From Pseudomonadota bacterium (GTDB taxonomy: Bacteria > Pseudomonadota > Alphaproteobacteria > Acetobacterales > Acetobacteraceae), in NCBI GenBank assembly GCA_021808985.1, contig JAKBAQ010000035.1, positions 1 through 16,264 of the forward strand: a stretch of DNA of 16,264 nt, in the 5' to 3' direction. Both the position numbers and the translations under genes were made by a program. Under the pieces are notes generated by a model. That model was not told the DNA's origin and ran no database searches. It was given only the letters and a program-made list of their open reading frames with translations. Positions 1 through 6,706 of this stretch are shown here, in pieces (the stretch's first letter is position 1; every line of letters begins with the position of its first letter).

Positions 1-246
1 GCGCCAGAGGTCGTAATGCCAGATGGTGAGGGGGCCGGCATCGTATTGCTGGACCAGGGTGAAGGTGGGCGAGGGGACGGTGAGGGTTGGGTTGCCGGCC
101 AGGGCGCGGATGAAGGCGCGGGCGAAGCTGGTTTTGCCGGCGCCAAGCGGGCCGGAGAGCAGCAGAATGTCGCCGGCGCGCGCGCCGGCGGCGAGTTTCT
201 GGGCCAGGGCGATGGTCGCGGCTTCATCCGGGAGGGCGATGTGCAT
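1..246 (-). CDS. tsaE: TsaE, tRNA threonylcarbamoyladenosine biosynthesis ATPase (partial, 5' end only)
   Basis: Reading the minus strand from ATG at 246 gives 82 codons, open to the window edge. The translation carries the TsaE signatures: a Walker A loop GPLGAGKT (residues 32-39), the switch-like PSPTFTLV (58-65) and HYDLWR (77-82). TsaE is the small cytoplasmic P-loop ATPase that works with TsaB and TsaD to make the universal t6A37 modification of ANN-decoding tRNAs. The family is about 150 residues, so roughly half is visible and the rest lies beyond position 1. The start is supported by the usual family distance between Met and Walker A; an AAGAG stretch lies a few bases upstream. It is divergent from the flavoprotein gene at 304, with 57 bp between the two starts. 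The identification is secure; only the C-terminal part is unseen. Confidence 0.9.
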   Translation of the reverse strand, partial: MHIALPDEAATIALAQKLAAGARAGDILLLSGPLGAGKTSFARAFIRALAGNPTLTVPSPTFTLVQQYDAGPLTIWHYDLWR

Positions 247-303
247 GCACTCTTTTTAAGCCATGCGCTTGATTGTGGAAGGGTGGTGCGGCAAAGCCAT
301 GGC

Positions 304-1314
304 ATGGAAAAATTGACAGCGGATGTTGCGATCATCGGTGCCGGCCCGGCCGGACTGTTTGCGGTGTTTGAGTGCGGGATGCTCAAGATGTCTTGCGTGC
401 TGATCGACGCGCTGGGGGAGACTGGCGGGCAGTGCGCCGCACTCTACCCGGAGAAGCCGATTTATGACATTCCGGGGCATCCCGGCATTGAAGCCGCGGA
501 GCTGATCGCCAAACTGGAGCAGCAGATTGCGCCCTTCGCGCCGCGGCGGCTGCTGGGGCGGCGGGTGGAAAAGCTGCATGGCGCGGCGGGCGCGTTTACG
601 CTGACCACCGATGCGGGGGATGAGATTGCGGCGAAGGCGGTGATCGTGGCCGCAGGGGCCGGGGCGTTTGGGCCGAACCGGCCGCCGCTGGAGGGGCTGG
701 CGGCCTATGAGGCGGCCGGGGCCGTGCAATATTACGTGAAGCGCCGTGAGGCGCTGCGGGGCAAGCGGGTGGTGATCGCGGGCGGGGGCGACTCGGCGGT
801 GGATTGGGCGCTGGCGCTGAACGGCATCGCGGCGAGTATTCATGTGGTGCACAGGCGGCCGAAATTCCGCGCGGCGCCGGAGAGTGCCGCGCAGCTGGAT
901 GCGGCGGCGGCGCGCGGCGAGATTGACATGGTGATCCCCTACCAGCTGCACGCGCTGCATGGCGCGGGCGGGGTGCTGGAGGCGGTGGAGGTGGCGGATT
1001 TGGACGGGGCGACGCGGCGGATTGGCGCGGATGTGCTGCTGCCGTTTTTTGGCCTGGCGATGGAGCTGGGACCGCTGGCGGACTGGGCGTTTCAGCTGGA
1101 GCGCAACCATGTGGTGGTGAACCCGGCGCGGATGGAGACCACGGTGCCGGGGATTTTCGGCGTGGGCGATATTGTGACCTATCCAGGCAAGCTGAAGCTG
1201 ATTTTGCAGGGCTTTGCCGAGGGGGCGGTGGCGGCGCATGCGATTCATCCGATTGTGCACCCGGATGTGGCGCTGCATTTTGAGTATTCGACCAGCAAGG
1301 GCGTGCCGGGTTAG
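304..1314 (+). CDS. Ferredoxin/flavodoxin-NADP(+) reductase, thioredoxin-reductase-like (FNR/YumC type)
   Basis: The 336-residue product is a two-dinucleotide-domain flavoprotein. It has an N-terminal FAD Rossmann motif GAGPAG (residues 12-17), the FNR-type segment PEKPIYDIPG (49-58), an NADP-binding GGGDSA (160-165) with HRR (183-185) that fits 2'-phosphate recognition, and the late FAD motif GIFGVGDI (283-290). The CxxC redox pair of true thioredoxin reductases is missing, which favours the TrxR-like FNR family that moves electrons between NADPH and ferredoxin or flavodoxin in the cytoplasm. Length matches the family (about 330-350). The reading frame is open upstream to position 16, but that part overlaps tsaE antisense and has no family similarity. 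ATG 304 places the Rossmann motif at the normal distance; GTG 283 or 286, near a GGAAGG, are alternatives. No ferredoxin gene lies in the window. Confidence 0.85.
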   Translation: MEKLTADVAIIGAGPAGLFAVFECGMLKMSCVLIDALGETGGQCAALYPEKPIYDIPGHPGIEAAELIAKLEQQIAPFAPRRLLGRRVEKLHGAAGAFTLTTDAGDEIAAKAVIVAAGAGAFGPNRPPLEGLAAYEAAGAVQYYVKRREALRGKRVVIAGGGDSAVDWALALNGIAASIHVVHRRPKFRAAPESAAQLDAAAARGEIDMVIPYQLHALHGAGGVLEAVEVADLDGATRRIGADVLLPFFGLAMELGPLADWAFQLERNHVVVNPARMETTVPGIFGVGDIVTYPGKLKLILQGFAEGAVAAHAIHPIVHPDVALHFEYSTSKGVPG

Positions 1315-1330
1315 GGCCTGAAAGGCACTT

Positions 1331-1420
1331 GCGGGGTTTGGGCGCTTTTCATGAAAAGCTCCCCAAGATTCTGGCCCTTTTTTGCAAAAAAGGGCCAGAC
1401 CCCAAAAAACTTTTGAGAAT
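1331..1420. repeat. Compound palindromic intergenic element, copy A (possible bidirectional 3'-end signal)
   Basis: Two consecutive hairpins fill the gap between the convergent flavoprotein and lipoprotein genes. Hairpin 1 has the 16-nt perfect palindrome GCTTTTCATGAAAAGC (1344-1359), flanked by GGG and CCC with one C/T mismatch. Hairpin 2 (1370-1399) is a perfect 30-nt palindrome with arm TCTGGCCCTTTTTTG. GGGGT (1333-1337) can pair with ACCCC (1399-1403), closing both hairpins into a three-way junction. The tail reads AAAAAACTTTTGAGA (1404-1418). Copies B (10976-11068) and C (14527-14622) share the layout; hairpin 2 is identical in A and C. No hairpin is followed by a classical U-tract, so termination is inferred from position and structure only. 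Confidence 0.8.
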
Positions 1421-1447
1421 TATCCTTAATGTTTTTGCAGAGACGGT

Positions 1448-2320
1448 CTAGCTGCCTTTTTTAAGGATCGCGTTGGCGACGACCTGCTGGATGCCGCTTG
1501 CGGCCTCGGTGGCGGCGGCGGCTGCGATATCGCCCCAGAAGGGGGTGATGTCAGACAGGTTGAGCGGGTGCAGCTGCGTGACCTGGCCGATTTTGCGGTG
1601 GTTGGAGTCTTGCACCGTCCAGTCCAGCTCGACCATGATCTGGCCGTTCTGGCCCGGAGTGACCACGATGTTGCCGGTGACGGTGAAATCAGCCTCGGCG
1701 GGGTTGGTGACGACCACGTCGTCAGGGCCGGGAAGGTCTCGCGCGAGGTTGAGCGGCAGGGAGTGGTCGCCGTCGCCGGGCGCGCCGGTGACGGCGCCGA
1801 TATAGATGCGCGGGGGGCGGTTTTCGAGCGATTGCGGGTTGCTGCCCTGGATGCGCGCGTTGATGGCGGCGAGCGTTTTGGCGAGCGCCTGGGCATCGGC
1901 GGTGGCGGCGGCGTTGAGGGCCGAGGGGGTGCCGGCGCGCCAGGCGGCGGCCGGGACGGGGGTGCCGTTCTGGCGACCGTAGATTTTGCCGTCAGGCCCG
2001 GTGATGACATAGGCGGGGGTGATGGCGCCACCGGCGGGGCTGGCCGAGCTGGTGAGCAGCCAGCCGCCCTTCATGGCGGCGCCGGCGATGGTTGGAATGT
2101 CATAATTCACCAGGGCGGCGGCGAGGTCATGCGCGAAAAGGGCGGCGGATTTGGAGTCTAGCAGGGCGGCGGCGGGCGAGGGGGTGGGCACCATGAGCAC
2201 CGGCGCGGGCGGGATGGACAGGCGCGCGCCCTCGGGGCCGGGATTGCCGTAAAACGGCTCAGGCAGGGTGCCGCAGGCGGCCAGCGCCAGCGGCAGGAGC
2301 AGGGTGAGACGCCGGATCAT
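1448..2320 (-). CDS. Alphaproteobacterial lipoprotein of unknown function
   Basis: The 290-residue product has a short type II signal peptide: positively charged MIRR, a leucine-rich core, and lipobox LAAC with Cys16 as the lipidated residue, so it should be membrane-anchored. Position +2 is Gly, which is compatible with outer-membrane sorting by Lol rules (inference). The remainder is a single soluble region without transmembrane segments. It has a Pro-rich linker (about 25-50), an alanine-rich helical part, and a beta-rich C-terminal half with the recognisable stretch IYIGAVTGAPGDGDHSLP followed by VTGNIVV and QIMVELDWTVQD. I do not recognise a named domain. Its ATG overlaps the pgeF stop (ATGA), so it is translationally coupled as the last gene of the hldD-lgt-MidA-pgeF run. 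Lgt, encoded three genes upstream, would be the enzyme that modifies it. It ends 28 bp from repeat copy A. Confidence 0.8.
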   Translation of the reverse strand: MIRRLTLLLPLALAACGTLPEPFYGNPGPEGARLSIPPAPVLMVPTPSPAAALLDSKSAALFAHDLAAALVNYDIPTIAGAAMKGGWLLTSSASPAGGAITPAYVITGPDGKIYGRQNGTPVPAAAWRAGTPSALNAAATADAQALAKTLAAINARIQGSNPQSLENRPPRIYIGAVTGAPGDGDHSLPLNLARDLPGPDDVVVTNPAEADFTVTGNIVVTPGQNGQIMVELDWTVQDSNHRKIGQVTQLHPLNLSDITPFWGDIAAAAATEAASGIQQVVANAILKKGS

Positions 2321-3057
2321 GTGCGGATCACGGAGATCTGGTGGCCGGTGGCGGCTTCATGGCGCAGGGTTTTGCGGCGGTAGGAGAAGAAAGTCTGCTC
2401 CTGGGCGCAGGTGTCGTTGGGCAGGATGTCAGTGGCCACGCCGGCGGCCTTGAGGCGGGCGGCGCAGTAGCCGGGAAGGTCGAACTGCCAGCGCTCCGGG
2501 CGGCCGGGGATGAAGAAGCGGGCGGCGGTGGCGTCATCCTCGACGATGGGGGTGCGCAGGTCGGCCGAGACCTCGTAGCTGGCCTGGTGGATGCAGGGGC
2601 CGATGGCGGCGCGGATGTGCGGCGCGCCGAGCGCGCGCATGGCCGCCACCGTTGCCTCCAGCACGCCGAGGAACGCGCCGCGCCAGCCGGCATGGGCGGC
2701 GCCGATGATGGTGCCCGTGGGGTCGGAGAGGAGGATGGGGGCGCAGTCAGCCGTGATGACGCCAAGGGCGAGGCCGGGGCGGTTGGTGACCAGGGCGTCA
2801 GCCTCTGGCCCGGCGCCGATGGCCCAGGGGGTGGTGACGGTGACGACCTCGGTGCCGTGCACCTGCTTGAGGCCGAGCAGCAGAGCGGGCGCGATGCCGA
2901 GGGCCTGGGCGACGCGGGCGCGGTTCTCACGGATGTTCGCCGCTTCGTCAGCCCCGGAGAGGCCGCAATTGAGGCTGGTGTAGGGGCCGGTGGAGACGCC
3001 GCCGTTGCGGGTGAAGAAGCCGTGGCGGGCGGGCAGGTCGCCGGTGAGGAAATCCAT
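2317..3057 (-). CDS. pgeF: PgeF, peptidoglycan editing factor (laccase-domain / YfiH family)
   Basis: The 246-residue product has all the signatures of the multicopper-oxidase-like laccase-domain family: KQVHG (64-68), TADCAPILL (102-110), GAAHAGWRG (119-127) and IGPCI (152-156). His67, Cys105 and His122 are the expected zinc ligands. E. coli PgeF removes UDP-MurNAc-L-Ser side products so that L-Ser does not enter peptidoglycan; some relatives act on purine nucleosides, so substrate assignment is by family. The frame is open to 3108, but ATG 3057 is chosen because it overlaps the stop of the preceding gene as TAATG and gives the usual family N-terminus MDFLT leading to HGFFTRNGGVS. The gene then overlaps the lipoprotein start by ATGA. 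Both junctions suggest coupled translation. Confidence 0.92.
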   Translation of the reverse strand: MDFLTGDLPARHGFFTRNGGVSTGPYTSLNCGLSGADEAANIRENRARVAQALGIAPALLLGLKQVHGTEVVTVTTPWAIGAGPEADALVTNRPGLALGVITADCAPILLSDPTGTIIGAAHAGWRGAFLGVLEATVAAMRALGAPHIRAAIGPCIHQASYEVSADLRTPIVEDDATAARFFIPGRPERWQFDLPGYCAARLKAAGVATDILPNDTCAQEQTFFSYRRKTLRHEAATGHQISVIRT

Positions 3058-3977
3058 TATTCGAATCCTGGCAGGGTGGGGAAGCCCTCGGGGCAAAGGG
3101 CGAGGCATTTGAACAGGCTGCCCATGGCCTCGGGCGCGGTGAGGCGCTGGGCGGCCAGTTTCAGCGCCTCGGCCTGGGCCGGATTTTTGCGGGCGAGGGT
3201 ATCACTACGCTGGAACAGGCCGAGGGCGGTAAGGAATTCATTCTGCTTCACCGGCCCCTGGGCGTGGTGGCGGGCCTTGAGGGCCGCGAAATCCACATGG
3301 GCGGTGAGATCGGCGGTGCCGGGGTTGGAAAGGGGATCGGCGTATTTGCCGTTGGCGATGGCCTGCACGCTCTCGCCGGGGGCGGATTGGGTGGGGCCGT
3401 AATCAATGAACAAGGCGATGGCGCCGCGGGCGGCGAGGGCGGCGCAGAAATCCAGCGCCGCCTCGTTCACCTCGCGCACGCTGCCTTCGGGATCGTCAGG
3501 GAGGGGGTAGGTGGTGGGAATTTCGACATAGGCGCCGTTGCTGACATGGCGCTCCATCCAGCCGGGGGCGCGGCGGATGAACTGGCGCACGGGCAGGGCG
3601 TCAAGAAACTCGTTGGCGAGCAATATCATCGGGCCGGGCGGGATGGTGGCCAGGGATTCGTGCCAGGTGGCGCGGGGCACGCGGGCGGCCTGCTGGGCGC
3701 GCAGCCGGGGCGAGGTTTCCAGCAGATGCACATTGGCGGCAGGCCAGACGCGCAGGGCGTCGGCCATCAGCACGCCGCGCCCTGGCCCGGCCTCGGCCAG
3801 GATGATGTTTTCGGGCGCGCCCATCATGGCCCAGACGGTTTTGGCCCAGGCGCCCAGCAGCTCACCGAAAACCTGGGTCAGCTCCGGGGCGGTGACGAAA
3901 TCCCGCGAGAAATCATGCGTGGCGTAATAGGCGGCGTTCGCCCGCGCCATGAAATGGTCAAAACGTTCAGGCTGCAC
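3057..3977 (-). CDS. SAM-dependent methyltransferase, MidA/NDUFAF7 family (COG1565)
   Basis: The 306-residue product matches the MidA family: FDHFMARANAAYY (6-18), DFVTAPELTQVFGELLGAW (26-44), SAM-binding motif I EAGPGRGVLM (62-71), ANEFLDALPVRQF (121-133), and the C-terminal IDYG (191-194) and ADLTAHVDF (222-230). Mitochondrial NDUFAF7 dimethylates an arginine of the complex I NDUFS2 subunit; the bacterial substrate is not established, although the neighbouring respiratory genes make complex I plausible. The start is GTG 3977, 11 nt inside the lgt 3' end. ATG 3950 (residue 10) is possible but would cut the conserved N-terminal helix. No clear ribosome-binding site precedes GTG, so translation may depend on lgt. 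The length is slightly below the usual 330-380 residues. Confidence 0.87.
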   Translation of the reverse strand: MQPERFDHFMARANAAYYATHDFSRDFVTAPELTQVFGELLGAWAKTVWAMMGAPENIILAEAGPGRGVLMADALRVWPAANVHLLETSPRLRAQQAARVPRATWHESLATIPPGPMILLANEFLDALPVRQFIRRAPGWMERHVSNGAYVEIPTTYPLPDDPEGSVREVNEAALDFCAALAARGAIALFIDYGPTQSAPGESVQAIANGKYADPLSNPGTADLTAHVDFAALKARHHAQGPVKQNEFLTALGLFQRSDTLARKNPAQAEALKLAAQRLTAPEAMGSLFKCLALCPEGFPTLPGFE

Positions 3978-4809
3978 GCGGGGTCTGGCGGCGGGCCCAG
4001 ATCAGCATCGCCACGCCGATGAAGAACACGGGGACGGAGAGGACCTGGCCCATGGTGGTGCCGAAGGGAAGGAAGCCGAGGAAATAATCCGGCGCGCGGA
4101 AACATTCGCCGATGATGCGGGCGATGGCGTAGGAGATGAGGAACAGGCCGGTGAGCATGCCGGGGCGGTGGCGCCATTTCTCGGAGCGGATCATCACCAT
4201 CATGATGATGAACAGGACCACGCCTTCAAGCAGGGCCTCGATCAGCTCCGAGGGGTAGCGGGGCTTCAGCGCGTTCAACGGGTTCACCCTGGCGGATTCG
4301 GGATAGATGATGAGCAGCGGGAACCAGTGCGTGGCGACGCGGCCCCACAGCTCGCCATTGATGAAATTGGCGCAGCGACCGAGGAACAGGCCGATGGGCA
4401 CGACCGTGGCGATGCGGTCGGCGAAGGCGAACATGTCAAGCTTGTGTTTGCGGCAGAACCAGATGATGGCGATGGCCACGCCGATGAAGCCGCCATGCGA
4501 GCTCATGCCGCCTTGCCAGACGGCGATGATCTGGATGGGGTGGGTGAGGAGGTAGGAGAGCGGCTCCTGATAGACCTGATAGAACAGCACATAGCCGAGC
4601 CGCCCGCCGACCAGCACGCCGATTACCGCCCAGTTGAGGAAATCATCAACCTGCTTGGCGTTTGCCGCGACCGGGGAGAGCCGGACCAGACGCTGCGCCA
4701 GCCACCAGCCCGCCAGCAGGCCGGTGATGTAGGCCAGTGCGTAATAATGCACGGCGAGCGGGCCGATGCTGAACAGCACGGGGCTGAAATGGGGCCAGGT
4801 GAAGATCAT
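3967..4809 (-). CDS. lgt: Lgt, phosphatidylglycerol-prolipoprotein diacylglyceryl transferase
   Basis: This 280-residue inner-membrane enzyme transfers diacylglycerol from phosphatidylglycerol to the lipobox cysteine of prolipoproteins, the first step of lipoprotein maturation. The sequence shows several hydrophobic segments and the family motifs: HGGFIG (105-110, with the conserved His105), GRCANFINGELWG (144-156, containing the Lgt signature with Arg145, Asn148, Asn151 and Glu153), RYPSELIEALLEG (184-196) and a C-terminal ECFRAPD with Arg238, corresponding by position to the essential E. coli Arg239. Length equals the family norm. Its ATG overlaps the hldD stop by one base (TGATG), and the next gene begins inside its last codons. 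The lipoprotein at the end of the same gene run is a natural substrate. Confidence 0.95.
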   Translation of the reverse strand: MIFTWPHFSPVLFSIGPLAVHYYALAYITGLLAGWWLAQRLVRLSPVAANAKQVDDFLNWAVIGVLVGGRLGYVLFYQVYQEPLSYLLTHPIQIIAVWQGGMSSHGGFIGVAIAIIWFCRKHKLDMFAFADRIATVVPIGLFLGRCANFINGELWGRVATHWFPLLIIYPESARVNPLNALKPRYPSELIEALLEGVVLFIIMMVMIRSEKWRHRPGMLTGLFLISYAIARIIGECFRAPDYFLGFLPFGTTMGQVLSVPVFFIGVAMLIWARRQTPRAA

Positions 4810-5789
4810 CAGCGGTACATATCCTCTTGGCGCAGGAAGTTCTGGATGTAGCTGCCCACGCCTTGTTCGAGTGTTTGGAACTGGTGGTTGAAGCCGGCGG
4901 CGCGTAGCCGGTGCATGGGCGCCTGGGTGAAGGACTGGTACTGGCCGCGCAGGTTGGCTGGCATGTCAATATATTCAATGTTGGGAGCGAGGCCGTTGGC
5001 GGCGCAGACCGCGCGGGCGAGGTCTGCGTAGGTGCGGGCGAGGCCGGTGCCGAGATTATAGAGGCCGGAAATGCCGGGGGCCGTGAGCAGGAAGAGGAGG
5101 GCGGCGATTACGTCATCAATATAGATGAAGTCACGCTGCTGGGCGCCGTCGGGCAGGCCGGGCTGGTCGGACTTGAAGAGGCGGACGGGGCCGCCGGCGA
5201 TGATTTCGTCATGCTTGACCTTCACCACCGAGATCATCTTGCCCTTGTGATATTCATTGGGGCCGTAGACGTTGAAGAATTTGACGCCGGCCCAGGCGGG
5301 CGGCGTGGGGGCGCCCGCCTCGATCTGCCCGGCCACCCAAAGGTCGAAGGCGTGCTTGCTCCAGCCATAGAGGTTCAGCGGCTGGAGTTTTTGGAGGGCG
5401 GGGATGGACATGTCATCGGCGAAACCCGCGGCGCCGTTGCCGTAGGTGGCGGCGGAGGAGGCGTAGATGAAGCGGGTGCCGTGCGCCGCGCACCAGTGCC
5501 AGAGCTGCTGGCTGAGCTCGACATTTGTTTGCCAGACCAGATCGCCGTCCGTCGCGGTGGTTTCAGAGATCGCGCCGAGATGGATGACGGCTTCCAGCCT
5601 GGGGGCGCGGCTGAGGAATTCCGCCAGCTGCGGCGGTGTGATGACCCGCGAGGGCGGGGTGTGGCGCAGGTTGCGCCATTTTTGCTCATGGCCCAGCCAG
5701 TCAACGATTATGCAATCCCGCCCGGAGGCGCGCAGCGCCGCGTGCAAGTTGGAGCCGATAAATCCCGCGCCACCCGTGACCAATATCAT
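4809..5789 (-). CDS. hldD: HldD, ADP-L-glycero-D-manno-heptose 6-epimerase
   Basis: The 326-residue extended short-chain dehydrogenase has the nucleotide-binding TGGAGFIGSN (5-14), IHLGAISETT (69-78) typical of HldD, YASSAATYG (109-117), the catalytic YGWSK (141-145), and the HldD-specific FFNVYGPNEYHKGKM (171-185) and RDFIYIDDV (219-227). It converts ADP-D-glycero- to ADP-L-glycero-manno-heptose for the LPS inner core. The frame is open to an ATG at 5816, but ATG 5789 gives the standard family start MILVTGG. It also lies exactly 7 nt after a TATAAG box, so a leaderless mRNA would begin there. It is the first gene of a minus-strand run into lgt and is divergent from ubiK. Other heptose genes (hldE, gmhA, gmhB) are not in the window. 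Confidence 0.92.
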   Translation of the reverse strand: MILVTGGAGFIGSNLHAALRASGRDCIIVDWLGHEQKWRNLRHTPPSRVITPPQLAEFLSRAPRLEAVIHLGAISETTATDGDLVWQTNVELSQQLWHWCAAHGTRFIYASSAATYGNGAAGFADDMSIPALQKLQPLNLYGWSKHAFDLWVAGQIEAGAPTPPAWAGVKFFNVYGPNEYHKGKMISVVKVKHDEIIAGGPVRLFKSDQPGLPDGAQQRDFIYIDDVIAALLFLLTAPGISGLYNLGTGLARTYADLARAVCAANGLAPNIEYIDMPANLRGQYQSFTQAPMHRLRAAGFNHQFQTLEQGVGSYIQNFLRQEDMYR

Positions 5790-5796
5790 GCGGGTG

Positions 5797-5825
5797 CTTA
5801 TATGCAGATGCACCATTGCAGAGAA
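5797..5825 (-). promoter_or_regulatory. Putative hldD promoter giving a leaderless transcript
   Basis: On the minus strand a -10-like TATAAG (5802-5797) lies 7 nt before the hldD ATG at 5789. A weak -35 candidate, TTCTCT (5825-5820), sits 17 nt upstream. Normal -10-to-start spacing puts transcription initiation at or next to the A of ATG. No Shine-Dalgarno sequence precedes either possible start, which fits leaderless translation. The -35 match is poor, so this is inference. Confidence 0.45.
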
Positions 5826-5836
5826 GGGCCCCGATC

Positions 5837-6112
5837 ATGAACGAACGTCCAAAATTTTTTGACGATATTGCCGGTGTCGCCGGTGGCGCGATTTCAGCCC
5901 TGGCAGGGTTGCGCGAGGAAATGGCGGCGCTGGTGCGCGCGCGGGTGGATGAGGCGGTGCGGCGGCTGGATTTGGTGAAGCGCGACGAGTTTGAGGCGAT
6001 GGCCGAGCTGGCGCGCCGGGCCAAGGCCCAGGTGGAGGCGCTGGAGGTGCGCGTGGCGCAGCTGGAAGTGCAGAAACCCGACCGGCCGGCGCCAGAGGAT
6101 ATTATCGGCTGA
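5837..6112 (+). CDS. ubiK: UbiK, ubiquinone biosynthesis accessory factor (YqiC/BMFP family)
   Basis: The 91-residue product shows the BMFP layout: an N-terminal amphipathic helix (FFDDIAGVAGGAISALAGL, about 7-25) suited to membrane-surface contact, then a long charged coiled coil containing the family core LVKRDEFEAM and ending with an LEVRVAQLE heptad run and a short disordered tail. In E. coli, UbiK binds UbiJ and supports the aerobic ubiquinone-synthesis metabolon; Brucella membrane fusogenic protein is the structural prototype and trimerises. ATG 5837 is preferred over ATG 5816 because AGAAGGG (5822-5828) is correctly spaced before it and the family sequence begins here. It is divergent from hldD with 47 bp between starts, and a strong hairpin follows 22 bp after the stop. 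Confidence 0.85.
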   Translation: MNERPKFFDDIAGVAGGAISALAGLREEMAALVRARVDEAVRRLDLVKRDEFEAMAELARRAKAQVEALEVRVAQLEVQKPDRPAPEDIIG

Positions 6113-6134
6113 GACGCGGCGCGCGCGGCGCTGG

Positions 6135-6165
6135 CCTGATTCGCGTGGATTTCACGCGAGTCGGG
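6135..6165 (+). terminator. 13-bp stem hairpin after ubiK, terminator-like
   Basis: CCTGATTCGCGTG (6135-6147) pairs over all 13 positions, with three G-U wobbles, to CACGCGAGTCGGG (6153-6165) around a 5-nt loop. It starts 22 bp beyond the ubiK stop. No T-run follows, so it may be a processing or Rho-assisted 3' end rather than a classical intrinsic terminator. Confidence 0.45.
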
Positions 6166-6184
6166 CGGGGGTGGAGGTGCTGTA

Positions 6185-6390
6185 GTTTGGCCACGGCATG
6201 AAAAAAAGATGGATGATATTATACTAAAAATTTAATAAGTTGCGGGGCGTTTCGCATAAAAACGCGAGAATTTCGCGGAAATTTGTTCCAAAAATTAATA
6301 TAATAATTATTAATTTTACATTCATTAAATTTTAATTTAATTATTCAAATTGACGACGTTATCTCGCCTGTTTTGAAAAATAAATATTCT
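6185..6390. other. AT-rich intergenic island between ubiK and the small ORF
   Basis: The gap 6113-6454 has no supportable gene. Most of it, from about 6200 to 6390, is strikingly AT-rich, with long runs such as AAATTTAATAAG and TTAATATAATAATT, against strongly GC-rich neighbours on both sides. It holds a perfect 10-bp inverted repeat (6291-6317) and TTGACG hexamers at 6350 and 6390. Such DNA is typical of binding sites for xenogeneic silencers or MucR/Ros-type regulators, or of a strong curved promoter region. None of this is proven by the sequence. I see no insertion-sequence ends or transposase remnants. Confidence 0.6.
6291..6317. repeat. Perfect 10-bp inverted repeat in the AT-rich gap
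   Basis: AAAATTAATA (6291-6300) and TATTAATTTT (6308-6317) are exact reverse complements separated by 7 nt. It could be an operator for a dimeric regulator or a chance product of extreme AT content. It is 138 bp upstream of the small ORF start. Confidence 0.4.
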
Positions 6391-6454
6391 TGACGCGTCG
6401 TCGCGGGAGGGGCACACATTTTATAGTTGTGATGCCTATTCCAGGAATCTCTCC

Positions 6455-6706
6455 ATGATTTCATCCAAGCTGAGCGTTCTTCTGCCCTGTAGCGCCTTCT
6501 TCACCGAGGGGCGGATTTTCGCGGGGACGATGGCTCTTTTGATGCAGCTGACCTTGATTCTCTGGCCCGTGGCGGCCCGCTGGGCGCGCAGTACGGGCCA
6601 GCAGACCGGCATGGAGAAGAAGCTGGCGGAACTCTCGGAGACGCACAGGGTGCATGTGGACCCTTACGCCAAGCAGCCGGAGAAGAAATTCCGCCAGCTT
6701 GCCTGA
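6455..6706 (+). CDS. Small hypothetical protein with one hydrophobic segment
   Basis: This 83-residue ORF starts at ATG 6455 with AGGA (6442-6445) 9 nt upstream. It has a hydrophobic stretch at about residues 22-41 (including MALLMQLTLILWPVAARWA) and a charged tail (RSTGQQTGMEKKLAELSE, then HVDPYAKQPEKKFRQLA), consistent with a small single-pass membrane protein with a soluble C-terminal helix. Shorter versions from Met26 or Met30 are possible. I do not recognise the family. Its stop overlaps the proposed TTG start of the downstream methyltransferase by 8 nt, which supports real translation, as does the good ribosome-binding site at the end of the AT-rich gap. The function is unknown. Confidence 0.6.
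   Translation: MISSKLSVLLPCSAFFTEGRIFAGTMALLMQLTLILWPVAARWARSTGQQTGMEKKLAELSETHRVHVDPYAKQPEKKFRQLA

Noticed and set aside
16..303. N-terminal extension of the flavoprotein frame
   Set aside because: It lies antisense to tsaE, is low-complexity Gly/Ala, and would add 96 residues ahead of the normal FAD motif position.
256..1278. 340-codon minus frame opposite the flavoprotein gene
   Set aside because: Arg/His/Pro-rich shadow of a gene with clear motifs on the plus strand; no recognisable domain.
304..1314. Flavoprotein as a true thioredoxin reductase
   Set aside because: The active-site CxxC between the NADP-domain motifs is absent, while the FNR-type PEKPIYDIPG segment is present.
1331..1420. 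Calling the compound palindromes ordinary Rho-independent terminators
   Set aside because: Neither hairpin is followed by a U-tract on either strand in the usual position; the A/T runs are inside the stems. A terminator role is kept only as a hypothesis.
6185..6390. AT-rich gap as a replication origin or insertion-sequence remnant
   Set aside because: No recognisable DnaA boxes, no terminal repeats, no transposase fragments and no origin-linked genes nearby.
6390..6427. Promoter TTGACG (6390) with TATAGT (6422) for the small ORF
   Set aside because: The 26-nt spacing is too long for a sigma-70 promoter, and no better -35 partner is evident.
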